From positions 1 to 31,597 of the forward strand of contig DGRV01000012.1 of NCBI GenBank assembly GCA_002391225.1: a DNA stretch of 31,597 nt, in the 5' to 3' direction. How positions within the stretch are numbered: position 1 is the first letter of the stretch; every line of letters starts with the position of its first letter. A program made the translations under genes and the position numbers. The notes beneath the pieces are model-generated. The model did no database searches. It saw only the letters and a program-made list of their open reading frames with translations, and was not told the origin of the DNA. Below are positions 16,819-24,605 of this stretch, piece after piece. The DNA comes from Christensenella sp. UBA4379 (GTDB lineage: Bacteria > Bacillota > Clostridia > Christensenellales > Aristaeellaceae).

Positions 16819-18522
16819 TTACGTGGGACGATGGGCCTGCTTGTAGACGTCCGCCTGATCCAGCAGGGACTGGGCGTGGGCTTTGGCGCTTTCGCTGTCC
16901 GCCTGCGCGCCGCCCAGCATCCGGCTGAGTTCGTCTCGCCGTCCGGCTTCGTCCAGATCCAGGAGGGTGGTCAGAGTGCGCTGACCGTCAAAGTGTTTTT
17001 CAACGCGGTACTGGTGGTCGGCCATGGCGGCGATCTGCGGCAGGTGGGTGACGCAGAACACCTGGCGATACCTGGCGATATCCGCCATTTTCTCCGCGAC
17101 GACCTGTGCCGTTCGCCCGGAAATACCGGTGTCGATTTCGTCAAATACCATTGAAGGGATCTGACTCTGTCCGGCGGAAAGGGCTTTGATCGCCAGCATG
17201 ATGCGGGACAACTCGCCGCCGGAAGCGGTCTGCGCCAGCGGCTGGAAGGCCTCTCCCCGGTTGGGGGCGATCAGGAAAACCGCCTGATCCATCCCCGCGG
17301 AAGAAGGAGCGCCTTCTGAAAAACGGACGGTAAACTGCGTTCCCTCCATGTTGAGCTGGCGCAGCTCCTGCTCCATCTTCTGTTCAAACTGCCGGGCGAT
17401 CTGTCTGCGGGAGGCGGAGAGCTCTTTGGCGGCCGCTTCAAATTCCCGGTATTTTTTATCCATCCGGGTTTTGAGTTCCTGCGTGCGGTCTTCCGCGCTT
17501 TCCAGGTCTTCCAGGGTCTGATTGATTTCCGCCAGCCTGTTCAGCATGTCCCGGGTGGTTGCCCCGTATTTCCGTGCCAGGCGGTGAATCAGATCCAGGC
17601 GGGCGGAGACGTATTCCTCCCGTTCCTCATCGTAGTTGAGCTCGTCCAGCAGGTCCCGAGCGGTGATCCCGGCGTCCTCCGCTTCGTAATAGAGATTTTC
17701 CACCCGTTCGGCCAGGGAGGCAAGGTCGTCCCGGAAACCGGCCAGGGCCTTCAGGCTGGAGGAGGCGGAGCGCAGGCTGTCCATCGCGGAAGGAAGAGCC
17801 CCGTGATCATAGAGATTTTCATAGGCGGAGCGGAGCTGGGTCTCGATCTTTTCAGCGTTTCGGAACAGGTCGCTTTCCTGCTTGAGGCTGTCTTCCTCGC
17901 CCGCGGTCAGGCCTGCCTTTTCCAGCTCCTGCTTCTGGTATTCCAGTATGTCAACCCGGTCCCGGTTTTCTTCCAGGGTCCGCTGCATCTTTTGCAGGGC
18001 GCGGCGGCTGTCTTCATATTCATGAAAGGCGGCGGCTGTCTTTTGCAGCAGCGCCCGGTGGCCGGCTCCGCCAAAGGCGTCCAGCAGGGGAAGGTGCTGC
18101 TTTTCATCCATCAGGGACTGGTGCTCGTGCTGGCCGTGGATGTCCATGAGCATGGCCGTCAGCGGCTTATATACAGAAAGCGGTACGCTCAGGCCGTTGA
18201 TTCGGCAGACGCTACGCCCGCTCTGGCTGATTTCCCTGGCGAGGGTCAGGCTGCCGTCCCCGATGTCCCAGTCCTGGGATTTGAGGTATTGAACGGCCTG
18301 CGGGCAGTCATCCAGCGAAAAAACGCCTTCGGCAAAGGCACGGTCTGTCCCGGAACGGATCAGGTCCCGGCTGGCACGGCCGCCCAGCAGCAGGGTGATG
18401 GCGTCGATGATGATGGATTTGCCCGCGCCGGTTTCGCCCGTCAGCGCCAGCAGGCCCGGACGGAAATCCACCGACAGCCTGTCGATCAGGGCGATGTTCT
18501 GTATGGTCAGAGATTCGAGCAT
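16819..18522 (-). CDS. recN: DNA repair protein RecN
   Basis: A 567-residue SMC-like ATPase that acts early in repair of double-strand breaks. Walker A GETGAGKS is at residues 29-36 directly after the family opening MLESLTIQNIALI. Two coiled-coil arms occupy the middle (rich in Glu, Arg, Leu heptads), and the C-terminal half brings TASGGELSR, the Walker B-D region MVFDEIDTGISG at about 458-469 and the VTHLPQIAA motif. The ATG at 18522 follows GAGGAG, 10 bases after the argR stop. It is the last gene of the lspA operon, followed by the hairpins at 16698-16790. Adjacent argR and recN are the classical Firmicutes arrangement. Length is normal. Confidence 0.96.
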   Translation of the reverse strand: MLESLTIQNIALIDRLSVDFRPGLLALTGETGAGKSIIIDAITLLLGGRASRDLIRSGTDRAFAEGVFSLDDCPQAVQYLKSQDWDIGDGSLTLAREISQSGRSVCRINGLSVPLSVYKPLTAMLMDIHGQHEHQSLMDEKQHLPLLDAFGGAGHRALLQKTAAAFHEYEDSRRALQKMQRTLEENRDRVDILEYQKQELEKAGLTAGEEDSLKQESDLFRNAEKIETQLRSAYENLYDHGALPSAMDSLRSASSSLKALAGFRDDLASLAERVENLYYEAEDAGITARDLLDELNYDEEREEYVSARLDLIHRLARKYGATTRDMLNRLAEINQTLEDLESAEDRTQELKTRMDKKYREFEAAAKELSASRRQIARQFEQKMEQELRQLNMEGTQFTVRFSEGAPSSAGMDQAVFLIAPNRGEAFQPLAQTASGGELSRIMLAIKALSAGQSQIPSMVFDEIDTGISGRTAQVVAEKMADIARYRQVFCVTHLPQIAAMADHQYRVEKHFDGQRTLTTLLDLDEAGRRDELSRMLGGAQADSESAKAHAQSLLDQADVYKQAHRPT

Positions 18523-18532
18523 GTTGGGCTCC

Positions 18533-18988
18533 TCAATGTTTCAGCATGTCCAGAAAGCGCTGGGTCAGCTTCGGGGCGTTGGCGCTGTCCTTGACGACGA
18601 TGAAGATGGTATTGTCCCCGGCCATCGTCCCCAGGATTTCGGGCAGGTTCATGCTGTCCACCGCTTCCGCGGCGGCGTTGGCGCTGCCCGACAGGGTTCT
18701 GAGCACGATGATGTTGTTGGAATAAGCGGCGGAAAGGACGGAATTGATGAAGATATGGGCCAGCCTTTCGCTGAGGTTCTCCCCGCCGGCCTCTTCCGTC
18801 ACCACGTATTTGGAGCCGCCGTTCCCGTCCGGCGCTTTGACGAGCTTCAGGTCCTTGATGTCACGGGAAACGGTGGCCTGGGTCACGGAAAAATTCATTT
18901 CCGAAAGTCTTTGGGCAAGCTGGGTCTGGGTTTCAATGTCTTCAGTTTCGATCAGGCGGAGGATGGCCGTATGTCGGTCCTGCTTCAT
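18533..18988 (-). CDS. argR: Arginine repressor
   Basis: A 151-residue ArgR/AhrC. The N-terminal winged helix contains the recognition segment VTQATVSRDIKDLKLVK (35-51); the C-terminal hexamerisation and arginine-binding domain has GTMAGDNTIF at 120-129. The usual family form is GDD; here the second aspartate is asparagine (Asn126), which may alter arginine contacts. It should bind arginine and repress biosynthesis or activate catabolism at ARG boxes. The ATG at 18988 follows AAGGAG, 28 bases after mnmE. It sits between mnmE and recN in the lspA operon. A box-like sequence overlaps the operon promoter, so autoregulation is conceivable. Confidence 0.94.
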   Translation of the reverse strand: MKQDRHTAILRLIETEDIETQTQLAQRLSEMNFSVTQATVSRDIKDLKLVKAPDGNGGSKYVVTEEAGGENLSERLAHIFINSVLSAAYSNNIIVLRTLSGSANAAAEAVDSMNLPEILGTMAGDNTIFIVVKDSANAPKLTQRFLDMLKH

Positions 18989-19016
18989 GACGTGTACTCC
19001 TTATAAAAGTGGGGGG

Positions 19017-20342
19017 TTATTTTCCTACGCAGAACTGGGAAAAGATTTGAGATAAAAGGGCTTCATCCGCCCGCGTGCCGGTGATACCGGACAGCAGGTC
19101 CATGGCGCTGTGCAGATAAACCGCCCCAAACTCCAGCGGAATGCCTTCAGAAAAGGCGTCCGCCGCCTGTCGGAGGGCGTCCGCGGCTTCCCGGCACAGG
19201 TTCATGTGCCGCCTGGAAGCCAGGGGCGTTTCACCGATGTCCCGGATCCGGGATAGGATGATCTCCCGGACCTGATTTAATCCTTCTCCCGTTTCGGCGC
19301 TGATCACCAGGGAACCGGCCGGGGGATCGATACGCTGGGCCAGGTCCCCCTTGGTGTACAAAATGCTGCACGGCGGGAAACCGGGCGGCGGGGGAGAAGC
19401 GGCGGGATCGTTCCCGTCCATCAGCCAGAAAACCAGGTCCGCCTGTCTGGCAGCCTCCATCGCGCGGCTGATGCCGATGGTTTCCACCTGGTCTGCGCTT
19501 TCATGAAGGCCCGCTGTATCGGAAATATGGACCAGACAGCCATCCAGATAAATGTCTCCGGAAACAATGTCGCGGGTGGTTCCGGGAATGGGGGTGACGA
19601 TGGCTTTTTCTTCCTGGAGGAGGGCGTTGAGCAGGGTGGACTTGCCCGCGTTGGGCGACCCGCAGAGGGCCACGGTCAGCCCGCTTTCCTGCAGGCGGAG
19701 GGCCTGTTCGTTGACGCAGGCGGAGAGGCTTTCCGCAATGTCCCGGCATCCGTCGGCGAGCTCCTGCTCCGTCAGCTCCTCCTCGACCTCCTCGGGATAG
19801 TCGATCGCTGCCTCCAGATGAGCCAGGAGATTGGTGAGCCTGTCCTGAATTTTGGATACGAAGGAGCTGGTCCCCCCGTTTAACTGGGACAGGGCTTTTC
19901 TGGCGGCCCGGTCGGAGGAAGCCCGGATCAGCTGCATGACGGATTCCGCCTGGCTTAAATCAATGCGCCCGTTCAGAAAGGCGCGGAGGGTAAACTCGCC
20001 GGCTTCCGCAGGGCGGGCGCCCTGGCGGATGAGGGCGTCCAGGGTTTGCTTCATGGCCCGGGGGCTTCCGTGCAGCTGGAATTCGACCACGTCTTCCCTG
20101 GTATAGCTGTGGGGGGCGCGCATGATGACCGCCATACATTCGTCGATCATGTTTCCCTGATCGGAAAGAACGCCCAGGGTCAGCCGCCTGTCTTCCAGCG
20201 GAAAAGAAACTTTTTTCGGGATGAAGACGGTCTTTAAAATAGCTTCAGCCTTTGCGCCGGACATCCGGATGATGCCGATGCCTGCCTGCCCTGGAGCCGT
20301 AGCGGGGGCGGCGATGGTGTCGCGCATGGAAAAATCAAACAA
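19017..20342 (-). CDS. mnmE: tRNA modification GTPase MnmE
   Basis: With MnmG this GTPase makes the 5-carboxymethylaminomethyl group on wobble uridine of some tRNAs. The 441-residue protein starts FSMRDTIAAPATAPG, has the folate-binding N-domain, G1 GSPNAGKS (228-235), G2 PGTTRD (253-258), G3 DTAG (275-278) and the C-terminal FCVGK, matching the catalytic CxGK. The G4 box reads TKGD (330-333) instead of NKxD. The start is TTG at 20342, placed eight bases after a GGAG site; the ATG at 20327 would be too far from it. The gene lies 18 bases after the RluD-family gene. MnmG is not in the window. Confidence 0.94.
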   Translation of the reverse strand: MFDFSMRDTIAAPATAPGQAGIGIIRMSGAKAEAILKTVFIPKKVSFPLEDRRLTLGVLSDQGNMIDECMAVIMRAPHSYTREDVVEFQLHGSPRAMKQTLDALIRQGARPAEAGEFTLRAFLNGRIDLSQAESVMQLIRASSDRAARKALSQLNGGTSSFVSKIQDRLTNLLAHLEAAIDYPEEVEEELTEQELADGCRDIAESLSACVNEQALRLQESGLTVALCGSPNAGKSTLLNALLQEEKAIVTPIPGTTRDIVSGDIYLDGCLVHISDTAGLHESADQVETIGISRAMEAARQADLVFWLMDGNDPAASPPPPGFPPCSILYTKGDLAQRIDPPAGSLVISAETGEGLNQVREIILSRIRDIGETPLASRRHMNLCREAADALRQAADAFSEGIPLEFGAVYLHSAMDLLSGITGTRADEALLSQIFSQFCVGK

Positions 20343-20360
20343 AATGGTTTCTCCTGTGGT

Positions 20361-21233
20361 TCAGTCAAAGGGGGCGGGCTGGATGAAGGTCATCCTTTCG
20401 CCGGTCCTCGGGTGATCAAAAGCGATGGAATAAGCGTGCAGCATCAGCCGGTCCGCGTGAGGGGCCCGCTTCGCGCCGTACAGCGGATCGCCTAAAACGG
20501 GATGGCCGATAGACGCCATATGCACCCGGATCTGGTGTGTCCGCCCGGTGTGGATATGGAGGTCCAGCAGGGTGGCGGAGGGGCCTCTCTCCTCCAAAAC
20601 CTTCCAGTCCGTCAGCGCGTAGCGCCCGTCCGGGACGATGGCCATCTTTTTGCGGTCCTTCGGGTCGCGGCCGATTGGCTTTTCGATCCTGCCGGAAGCT
20701 TCTTTCATGTGCCCCAGGACAACGGCGTGATAGTGCTTTTCAATGGTCCGCGCTTCCAGCTGGCTGGACAGGGAGATGTGGGCCTGGTCATCCTTGGCGA
20801 CGAGCATCAGCCCGCTGGTGTCCTTGTCCAGCCGGTGGACGATGCCGGGCCGCTTCTCCCCGCCGATGCCGGAAAGGGAGGAAAGATGAAACAGCAGGGC
20901 GTTGACCAGCGTGCCGGTCTCATTCCCCGCCGCGGGATGGACGACCAGCCCGGCCGGTTTGTTGATGACCGCTAGCGCTTCGTCCTCATACAGGATGTCC
21001 AGCGGAATGTCCTCCGGCAGGGTTTCCGTTTTCCGGACATCGGGAAGAACGGCGACGACCTTGGCGCCTTCCGGCGCTTTAAAGGAGGGCTTTAAAATGA
21101 CCTTGCCGTCCACCGTGACCCGGCCTTCTTCGATCAGCGCGGCGGCGCGGCTGCGGGACAGGGCGTCCCCGCTTATCAGCACGTCCAGGCGGACGCCGGA
21201 GGCGGAAAAGATCAGAGTCTGTTCCTCGGTCAT
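20361..21233 (-). CDS. RluD-family pseudouridine synthase
   Basis: A 290-residue RNA pseudouridine synthase. An N-terminal S4 RNA-binding domain spans about 15-65, and the catalytic domain carries INKPAGLVVHP (90-100) and the signature HRLDKDTSGL (133-142) with catalytic Asp136, then HTGRTHQIRVH. The fold and order match RluD/YlyB, which convert uridines in 23S rRNA; the exact position cannot be read from sequence. In Firmicutes this gene commonly follows lspA, as here: the lspA stop is directly joined to its ATG (TGA-ATG) and AAGGAG lies inside the end of lspA. Length and motifs are normal. Confidence 0.93.
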   Translation of the reverse strand: MTEEQTLIFSASGVRLDVLISGDALSRSRAAALIEEGRVTVDGKVILKPSFKAPEGAKVVAVLPDVRKTETLPEDIPLDILYEDEALAVINKPAGLVVHPAAGNETGTLVNALLFHLSSLSGIGGEKRPGIVHRLDKDTSGLMLVAKDDQAHISLSSQLEARTIEKHYHAVVLGHMKEASGRIEKPIGRDPKDRKKMAIVPDGRYALTDWKVLEERGPSATLLDLHIHTGRTHQIRVHMASIGHPVLGDPLYGAKRAPHADRLMLHAYSIAFDHPRTGERMTFIQPAPFD

Positions 21234-21674
21234 TCAGGTCTCCTTGCGGCTGAACAGGTTGCAAAGAATGATCAGCGCGACGCCCGCGACCACTCCCACG
21301 TCAGCCAGGTTGAAAATGTAAAAATGAATAAAATCCAAGCGGAACAGGTCGCGCACGCCGCCAAAGCAGAGGCGGTCATACAGGTTGCCCAGCGCCCCGC
21401 CCAGCACCATGCCAAAGCCAATCAGGCTGCCCATGTTCCATGGATACCGGAGAAACAGGACGAAAACGGCTGCCAGGATCACGAGGGACAGGATGGTGGC
21501 GGCCAAGGCGGTATCAGGGAACAGCCCGAGCGCAAAGCCTGTGTTGAGCGTGTAATCCAGGGAGAGGATACCGGGGATCAGGGGGCGGTGCTGCCCGGCA
21601 GCGGCGTTTTTCAGGACCAGGTCCCCTGTCAGGATGATCAGGGCAGGCAGGACTGCCAGCGTTTTTCGGTTCAT
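21234..21674 (-). CDS. lspA: Lipoprotein signal peptidase (signal peptidase II)
   Basis: Membrane aspartyl protease that removes signal peptides from prolipoproteins. The 146-residue form has four likely helices, the NTGFALGLF motif (44-52), GGALGNLYDRL (92-102), and the two catalytic aspartates Asp109 in GGVRD and Asp125 in FNLAD. An ATG at 21713 is in frame, but it touches the -10 hexamer of the promoter and would lie upstream of the transcript start, so ATG 21674 is preferred. Its GGGAGGG site is about 16 bases away, which is long, so the start is less sure than the identity. First gene of the lspA-rluD-mnmE-argR-recN operon. Confidence 0.92.
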   Translation of the reverse strand: MNRKTLAVLPALIILTGDLVLKNAAAGQHRPLIPGILSLDYTLNTGFALGLFPDTALAATILSLVILAAVFVLFLRYPWNMGSLIGFGMVLGGALGNLYDRLCFGGVRDLFRLDFIHFYIFNLADVGVVAGVALIILCNLFSRKET

Positions 21675-21713
21675 CGGCGTTTCAAGTGTTCCCTCCCTTG
21701 TAATACCAGGCAT

Positions 21714-21742
21714 ATTATACCTTTTTTCATGAATATATGCAA
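21714..21742 (-). promoter_or_regulatory. Promoter of the lspA operon
   Basis: On the minus strand a perfect TATAAT (21714-21719) lies 17 bases after TTGCAT (21737-21742). Transcription would begin near 21706, giving a short leader before the lspA ATG. The spacer carries an ARG-box-like half-site pattern (TGAAT ... ATGCA). Confidence 0.7.
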
Positions 21743-21802
21743 CCGTGTCGGGAAAATTACATACTGTTCCAGCTGCATGGTCTCTTGTGCCCGTTTAGAT
21801 AC

Positions 21803-21831
21803 TTTACAAAAAGCAATTGTTTCTATATAAT
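21803..21831 (+). promoter_or_regulatory. Promoter of the dxs-tlyA operon
   Basis: TTTACA (21803-21808) and a perfect TATAAT (21826-21831) are separated by 17 bases. The predicted transcript starts about 22 bases before the dxs start. It is divergent from the lspA promoter, with about 60 bases between the two -35 boxes. Confidence 0.85.
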
Positions 21832-21860
21832 GGCAGGACAGACCGAAGGGAGGAAGCCGC

Positions 21861-23741
21861 TTGCTACTGGAAGAGATTCATTCTCCGGCAGATCTAAAAC
21901 AGCTGGACAGAACCCAGCTGGATCTTCTGGCCAAGGAGATCCGGGAGGAAATCCTCCAGACGGTTTCCCAAAACGGCGGGCACCTGGCCTCCAACCTGGG
22001 CGTCGTGGAGCTGACGATCGCGATGCTCCGGGTTTTCAGCCCTCCCAAGGATAAAATCCTTTTGGACGTCGGCCATCAGTGCTACCCTTATAAGCTGCTG
22101 ACCGGGCGTTTCGATCGCTTTTCCACCCTGCGCCAATGGCAGGGAATCAGCGGCTTTCCCCAGCCGGAGGAAAGCGAGTACGATCCCTTTACCGCCGGCC
22201 ACGCTTCCACGGCCATTTCGGCGGCCGTGGGCCTGAGCCGGGCGCGGGACCTGCAGGGCCAGGATCACCATGTGGTGGCCCTGGTGGGGGACGGCGCGCT
22301 GACAGGGGGCATGTGCTACGAGGCGCTGAACGACGCCGGCAGCAGCAAAGAGCGGATGATCGTCATCGTCAACGATAACGGTATGTCCATCTCCGGCATC
22401 ACCGGGGCGCTGTCCGGGTATCTGACTTATCTGCGTGTCAGCAAGGGCTGGATCAACGTCAAAAAAGCCATTTCCTCCCTCCTGCATCATATCCCGGTCT
22501 TTGGGAACCGGCTCTTTGACAGCTTTGGGCGCTTTAAGGACAATATCCGTAATTTTTTCGTCCACGACAAGTATTTTTCCGCCCTGGGCTTCCGCTATTT
22601 CGGGCCCATCGACGGCCACAACGAGGAAGCCCTGGAAAGGATTCTCCGCCGTGCCAGCCAGTTTACAGAGCCGGTGGTCATCCATGTGATCACCCAGAAG
22701 GGGCACGGCTATCAGCCCGCCGAGGACCAGCCGGACGTTTTTCACGGCATCCCTCCCTTCTATGTGGAGAGCGGTGCTGTGCGTAAAAGCGGCGGAGAAA
22801 CGATGTTTGGCCGCGAAGCGAGCTCTTACCTGCTGAACAAATGCGAACAGGGAGCTCCGATCGCGGCGGTCTGCGCCGCGATGGCGGACGGAACCGGGTT
22901 TTCCGACTGGAAACTCCGCAGGCCGGACCGTTTTTTTGACGTCGGCATTGCGGAAGAGCACGCCGTCACCATGGCCGCCGGCCTGGCGCGGGGAAAAATG
23001 CGGCCGGTAGTAGCGATCTACGATACTTTCCTGCAGCGGGCCTACGACCAGATCTTGGAAGACGTCTGCCAGCAGAAGCTGCCGGTGCTCTTCCTATTGG
23101 ACCGCGCCGGCTTCAGCGCGGCGGACGGATCCACCCATCACGGTGTGTTCGGGCTGAGCTATCTTTTGCCCATGCCCGGTATGCGCGTATACTGTCCGGC
23201 AGGAAAAGGCCAGCTGATCGGGGCGATCGACGCCGGTCTCAGCGTGGACGGGCCGACGGCCATCCGCTATCCCGCCAGAATGCCCAAATGGGACGGCGGG
23301 ACGGATGGGCTGCTAAAGGACGCCGAACATTGGACCGCGGTTCGGGAAGGAACAGACTGCGTTCTGCTTTGTGCAGGCGCTATCCTGGAAGAAGGATTGA
23401 AGGCCGCGGACCTCTTAAAGCAACAGGAAATCTCCTGCAGGGTCGTCTCCTGCTGCCGGGTAAAGCCGCTGGACGAAGAATTTCTAAAGAGCCTGGCGGC
23501 GGAAAACATACCGTTTTTCACCCTGGAAGAGCATGAAGAAATCGGCGGCTTTGGGATGTACGTAACCGGCTGGTGCCGGGAAAACGGCGTCCGGGATCCG
23601 CGCAAAGTTTTCGCGGTGAAGGACAGGTTTGTTCCTCACGGGGGCCGGAAGGACCTGCTCCAGCTGTGTGGGATCGACGCGCAGACGGTTGCGGACACAA
23701 TCGAACAGACGATGCAAAAGCAAACGGAGAACAACGCATGA
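21861..23741 (+). CDS. dxs: 1-deoxy-D-xylulose-5-phosphate synthase
   Basis: Thiamine diphosphate enzyme that joins pyruvate and glyceraldehyde 3-phosphate, the first step of the MEP pathway. The 626-residue protein shows GGHLASNLGVVEL (39-51), DVGHQCYPYKLLTGR (69-83), the cofactor motif GDGALTGG (143-150) with the partner Asn171-Asp-Asn, AEEHAVTMAAGLA, YDTFLQRAYDQ and LDRAGFSAADGSTHHG. The start codon is TTG at 21861, seven or eight bases after GGGAGG; no better ATG exists. The stop overlaps the tlyA ATG (ATGA). ispE, needed later in the same pathway, is in a different operon about 15 kb away. Length is normal. Confidence 0.96.
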   Translation: MLLEEIHSPADLKQLDRTQLDLLAKEIREEILQTVSQNGGHLASNLGVVELTIAMLRVFSPPKDKILLDVGHQCYPYKLLTGRFDRFSTLRQWQGISGFPQPEESEYDPFTAGHASTAISAAVGLSRARDLQGQDHHVVALVGDGALTGGMCYEALNDAGSSKERMIVIVNDNGMSISGITGALSGYLTYLRVSKGWINVKKAISSLLHHIPVFGNRLFDSFGRFKDNIRNFFVHDKYFSALGFRYFGPIDGHNEEALERILRRASQFTEPVVIHVITQKGHGYQPAEDQPDVFHGIPPFYVESGAVRKSGGETMFGREASSYLLNKCEQGAPIAAVCAAMADGTGFSDWKLRRPDRFFDVGIAEEHAVTMAAGLARGKMRPVVAIYDTFLQRAYDQILEDVCQQKLPVLFLLDRAGFSAADGSTHHGVFGLSYLLPMPGMRVYCPAGKGQLIGAIDAGLSVDGPTAIRYPARMPKWDGGTDGLLKDAEHWTAVREGTDCVLLCAGAILEEGLKAADLLKQQEISCRVVSCCRVKPLDEEFLKSLAAENIPFFTLEEHEEIGGFGMYVTGWCRENGVRDPRKVFAVKDRFVPHGGRKDLLQLCGIDAQTVADTIEQTMQKQTENNA

Positions 23742-24541
23742 AAATACGGGCGGATATCCTGCTGTCCCGCAAAGAAGAGGTCCGAAGCCGTGAGGAAGCG
23801 CAGGCGCTGATCATGGCGGGCCAGGTCTATGTGGGGGAAAAGCGGGTCAACAAATCCTCCGAGATGTTTGAGGAAGATACGGAGCTGCTGCTGCGGGGGC
23901 CGGTCAACCGGCTGGCCAGCAGAGGCTATCACAAGCTGGAAAAGGGGATTCGCTCCTTTCAGGCGGACGTGAGCGGGAAAATCTGCATGGACATCGGAGC
24001 GGCCGCCGGCGGGTTTACGGATGTTCTTTTGCGAAACGGGGCCGCTCATGTGTACGCGATCGACGTAGGCTACGGCCAGTTTGACTATCAGCTCAGCCTG
24101 GACGAGCGGGTGACCGTGATGGAGCGCACCAACGCGCGCACCCTGACCCGGGACATGTTCCCCCTGCAGCCCAATCTGACCGTGATGGATGTGTCCTTTA
24201 TCTCCATCTGCCTGATTCTGCCCTGCGCGGCGAAGATTATGGGAGAAAACGGCAGATTTATTACCCTGGTCAAGCCTCAGTTTGAGGCGGGCCGCGGACT
24301 GGTGGGGAAAAACGGGGTCGTGCGGGAAGAGAGCACGCACGTCGAGGTGCTGAAAAAAATATGCGCCTTTGCGCCGACCTTCGGCTGGCATGTCCAAGCC
24401 ATGACGTTTTCACCGATCAAGGGTCCCAAGGGGAACATTGAGTTCCTGGCGGACATCGTCCCGGGCCCAGGGGAACTACTTTCCGACGAAGAAATCCGCC
24501 TCCTGGTGCACGAGGCGCACGCAGAATTAGATAACGCATGA
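23738..24541 (+). CDS. TlyA-family rRNA methyltransferase / hemolysin-like protein
   Basis: A 267-residue protein with an N-terminal S4 RNA-binding domain (about 3-62) and an FtsJ-like SAM-dependent methyltransferase domain. Visible motifs are SRGYHKLEKG (61-70, catalytic Lys69), the SAM loop DIGAAAGGFTD (85-95), MDVSFIS (150-156) and VKPQFEAG (178-185). Mycobacterial TlyA 2'-O-methylates cytidines in 16S and 23S rRNA; the family was first called hemolysin. The frame is open upstream inside dxs, but ATG 23738, overlapping the dxs stop as ATGA, gives the standard start. dxs-tlyA is a familiar Clostridia pair. Whether it modifies one or both subunits cannot be told. Confidence 0.92.
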   Translation: MKIRADILLSRKEEVRSREEAQALIMAGQVYVGEKRVNKSSEMFEEDTELLLRGPVNRLASRGYHKLEKGIRSFQADVSGKICMDIGAAAGGFTDVLLRNGAAHVYAIDVGYGQFDYQLSLDERVTVMERTNARTLTRDMFPLQPNLTVMDVSFISICLILPCAAKIMGENGRFITLVKPQFEAGRGLVGKNGVVREESTHVEVLKKICAFAPTFGWHVQAMTFSPIKGPKGNIEFLADIVPGPGELLSDEEIRLLVHEAHAELDNA

Positions 24542-24544
24542 AAA

Positions 24545-24577
24545 AACAACACGCTGGAACCCCGGCGAGTTGTTTTT
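24545..24577. terminator. Bidirectional terminator between tlyA and the acetylesterase gene
   Basis: Stem AACAAC / GTTGTT and inner stem CGCTGG / CCGGCG around an AACC loop, with one A-A mismatch, run into TTTTT on the plus strand. The A-run at 24541-24546 supplies a U tract on the minus strand. It separates two convergent operons. Confidence 0.88.
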
Positions 24578-24605
24578 ATGAAGAGGATATAGAATTGTTT
24601 CGTGT

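Noticed and set aside
23573..23737. Extension of the tlyA frame into dxs
   Set aside because: The S4 domain and the family start lie at 23738; the upstream part is out-of-frame dxs sequence.
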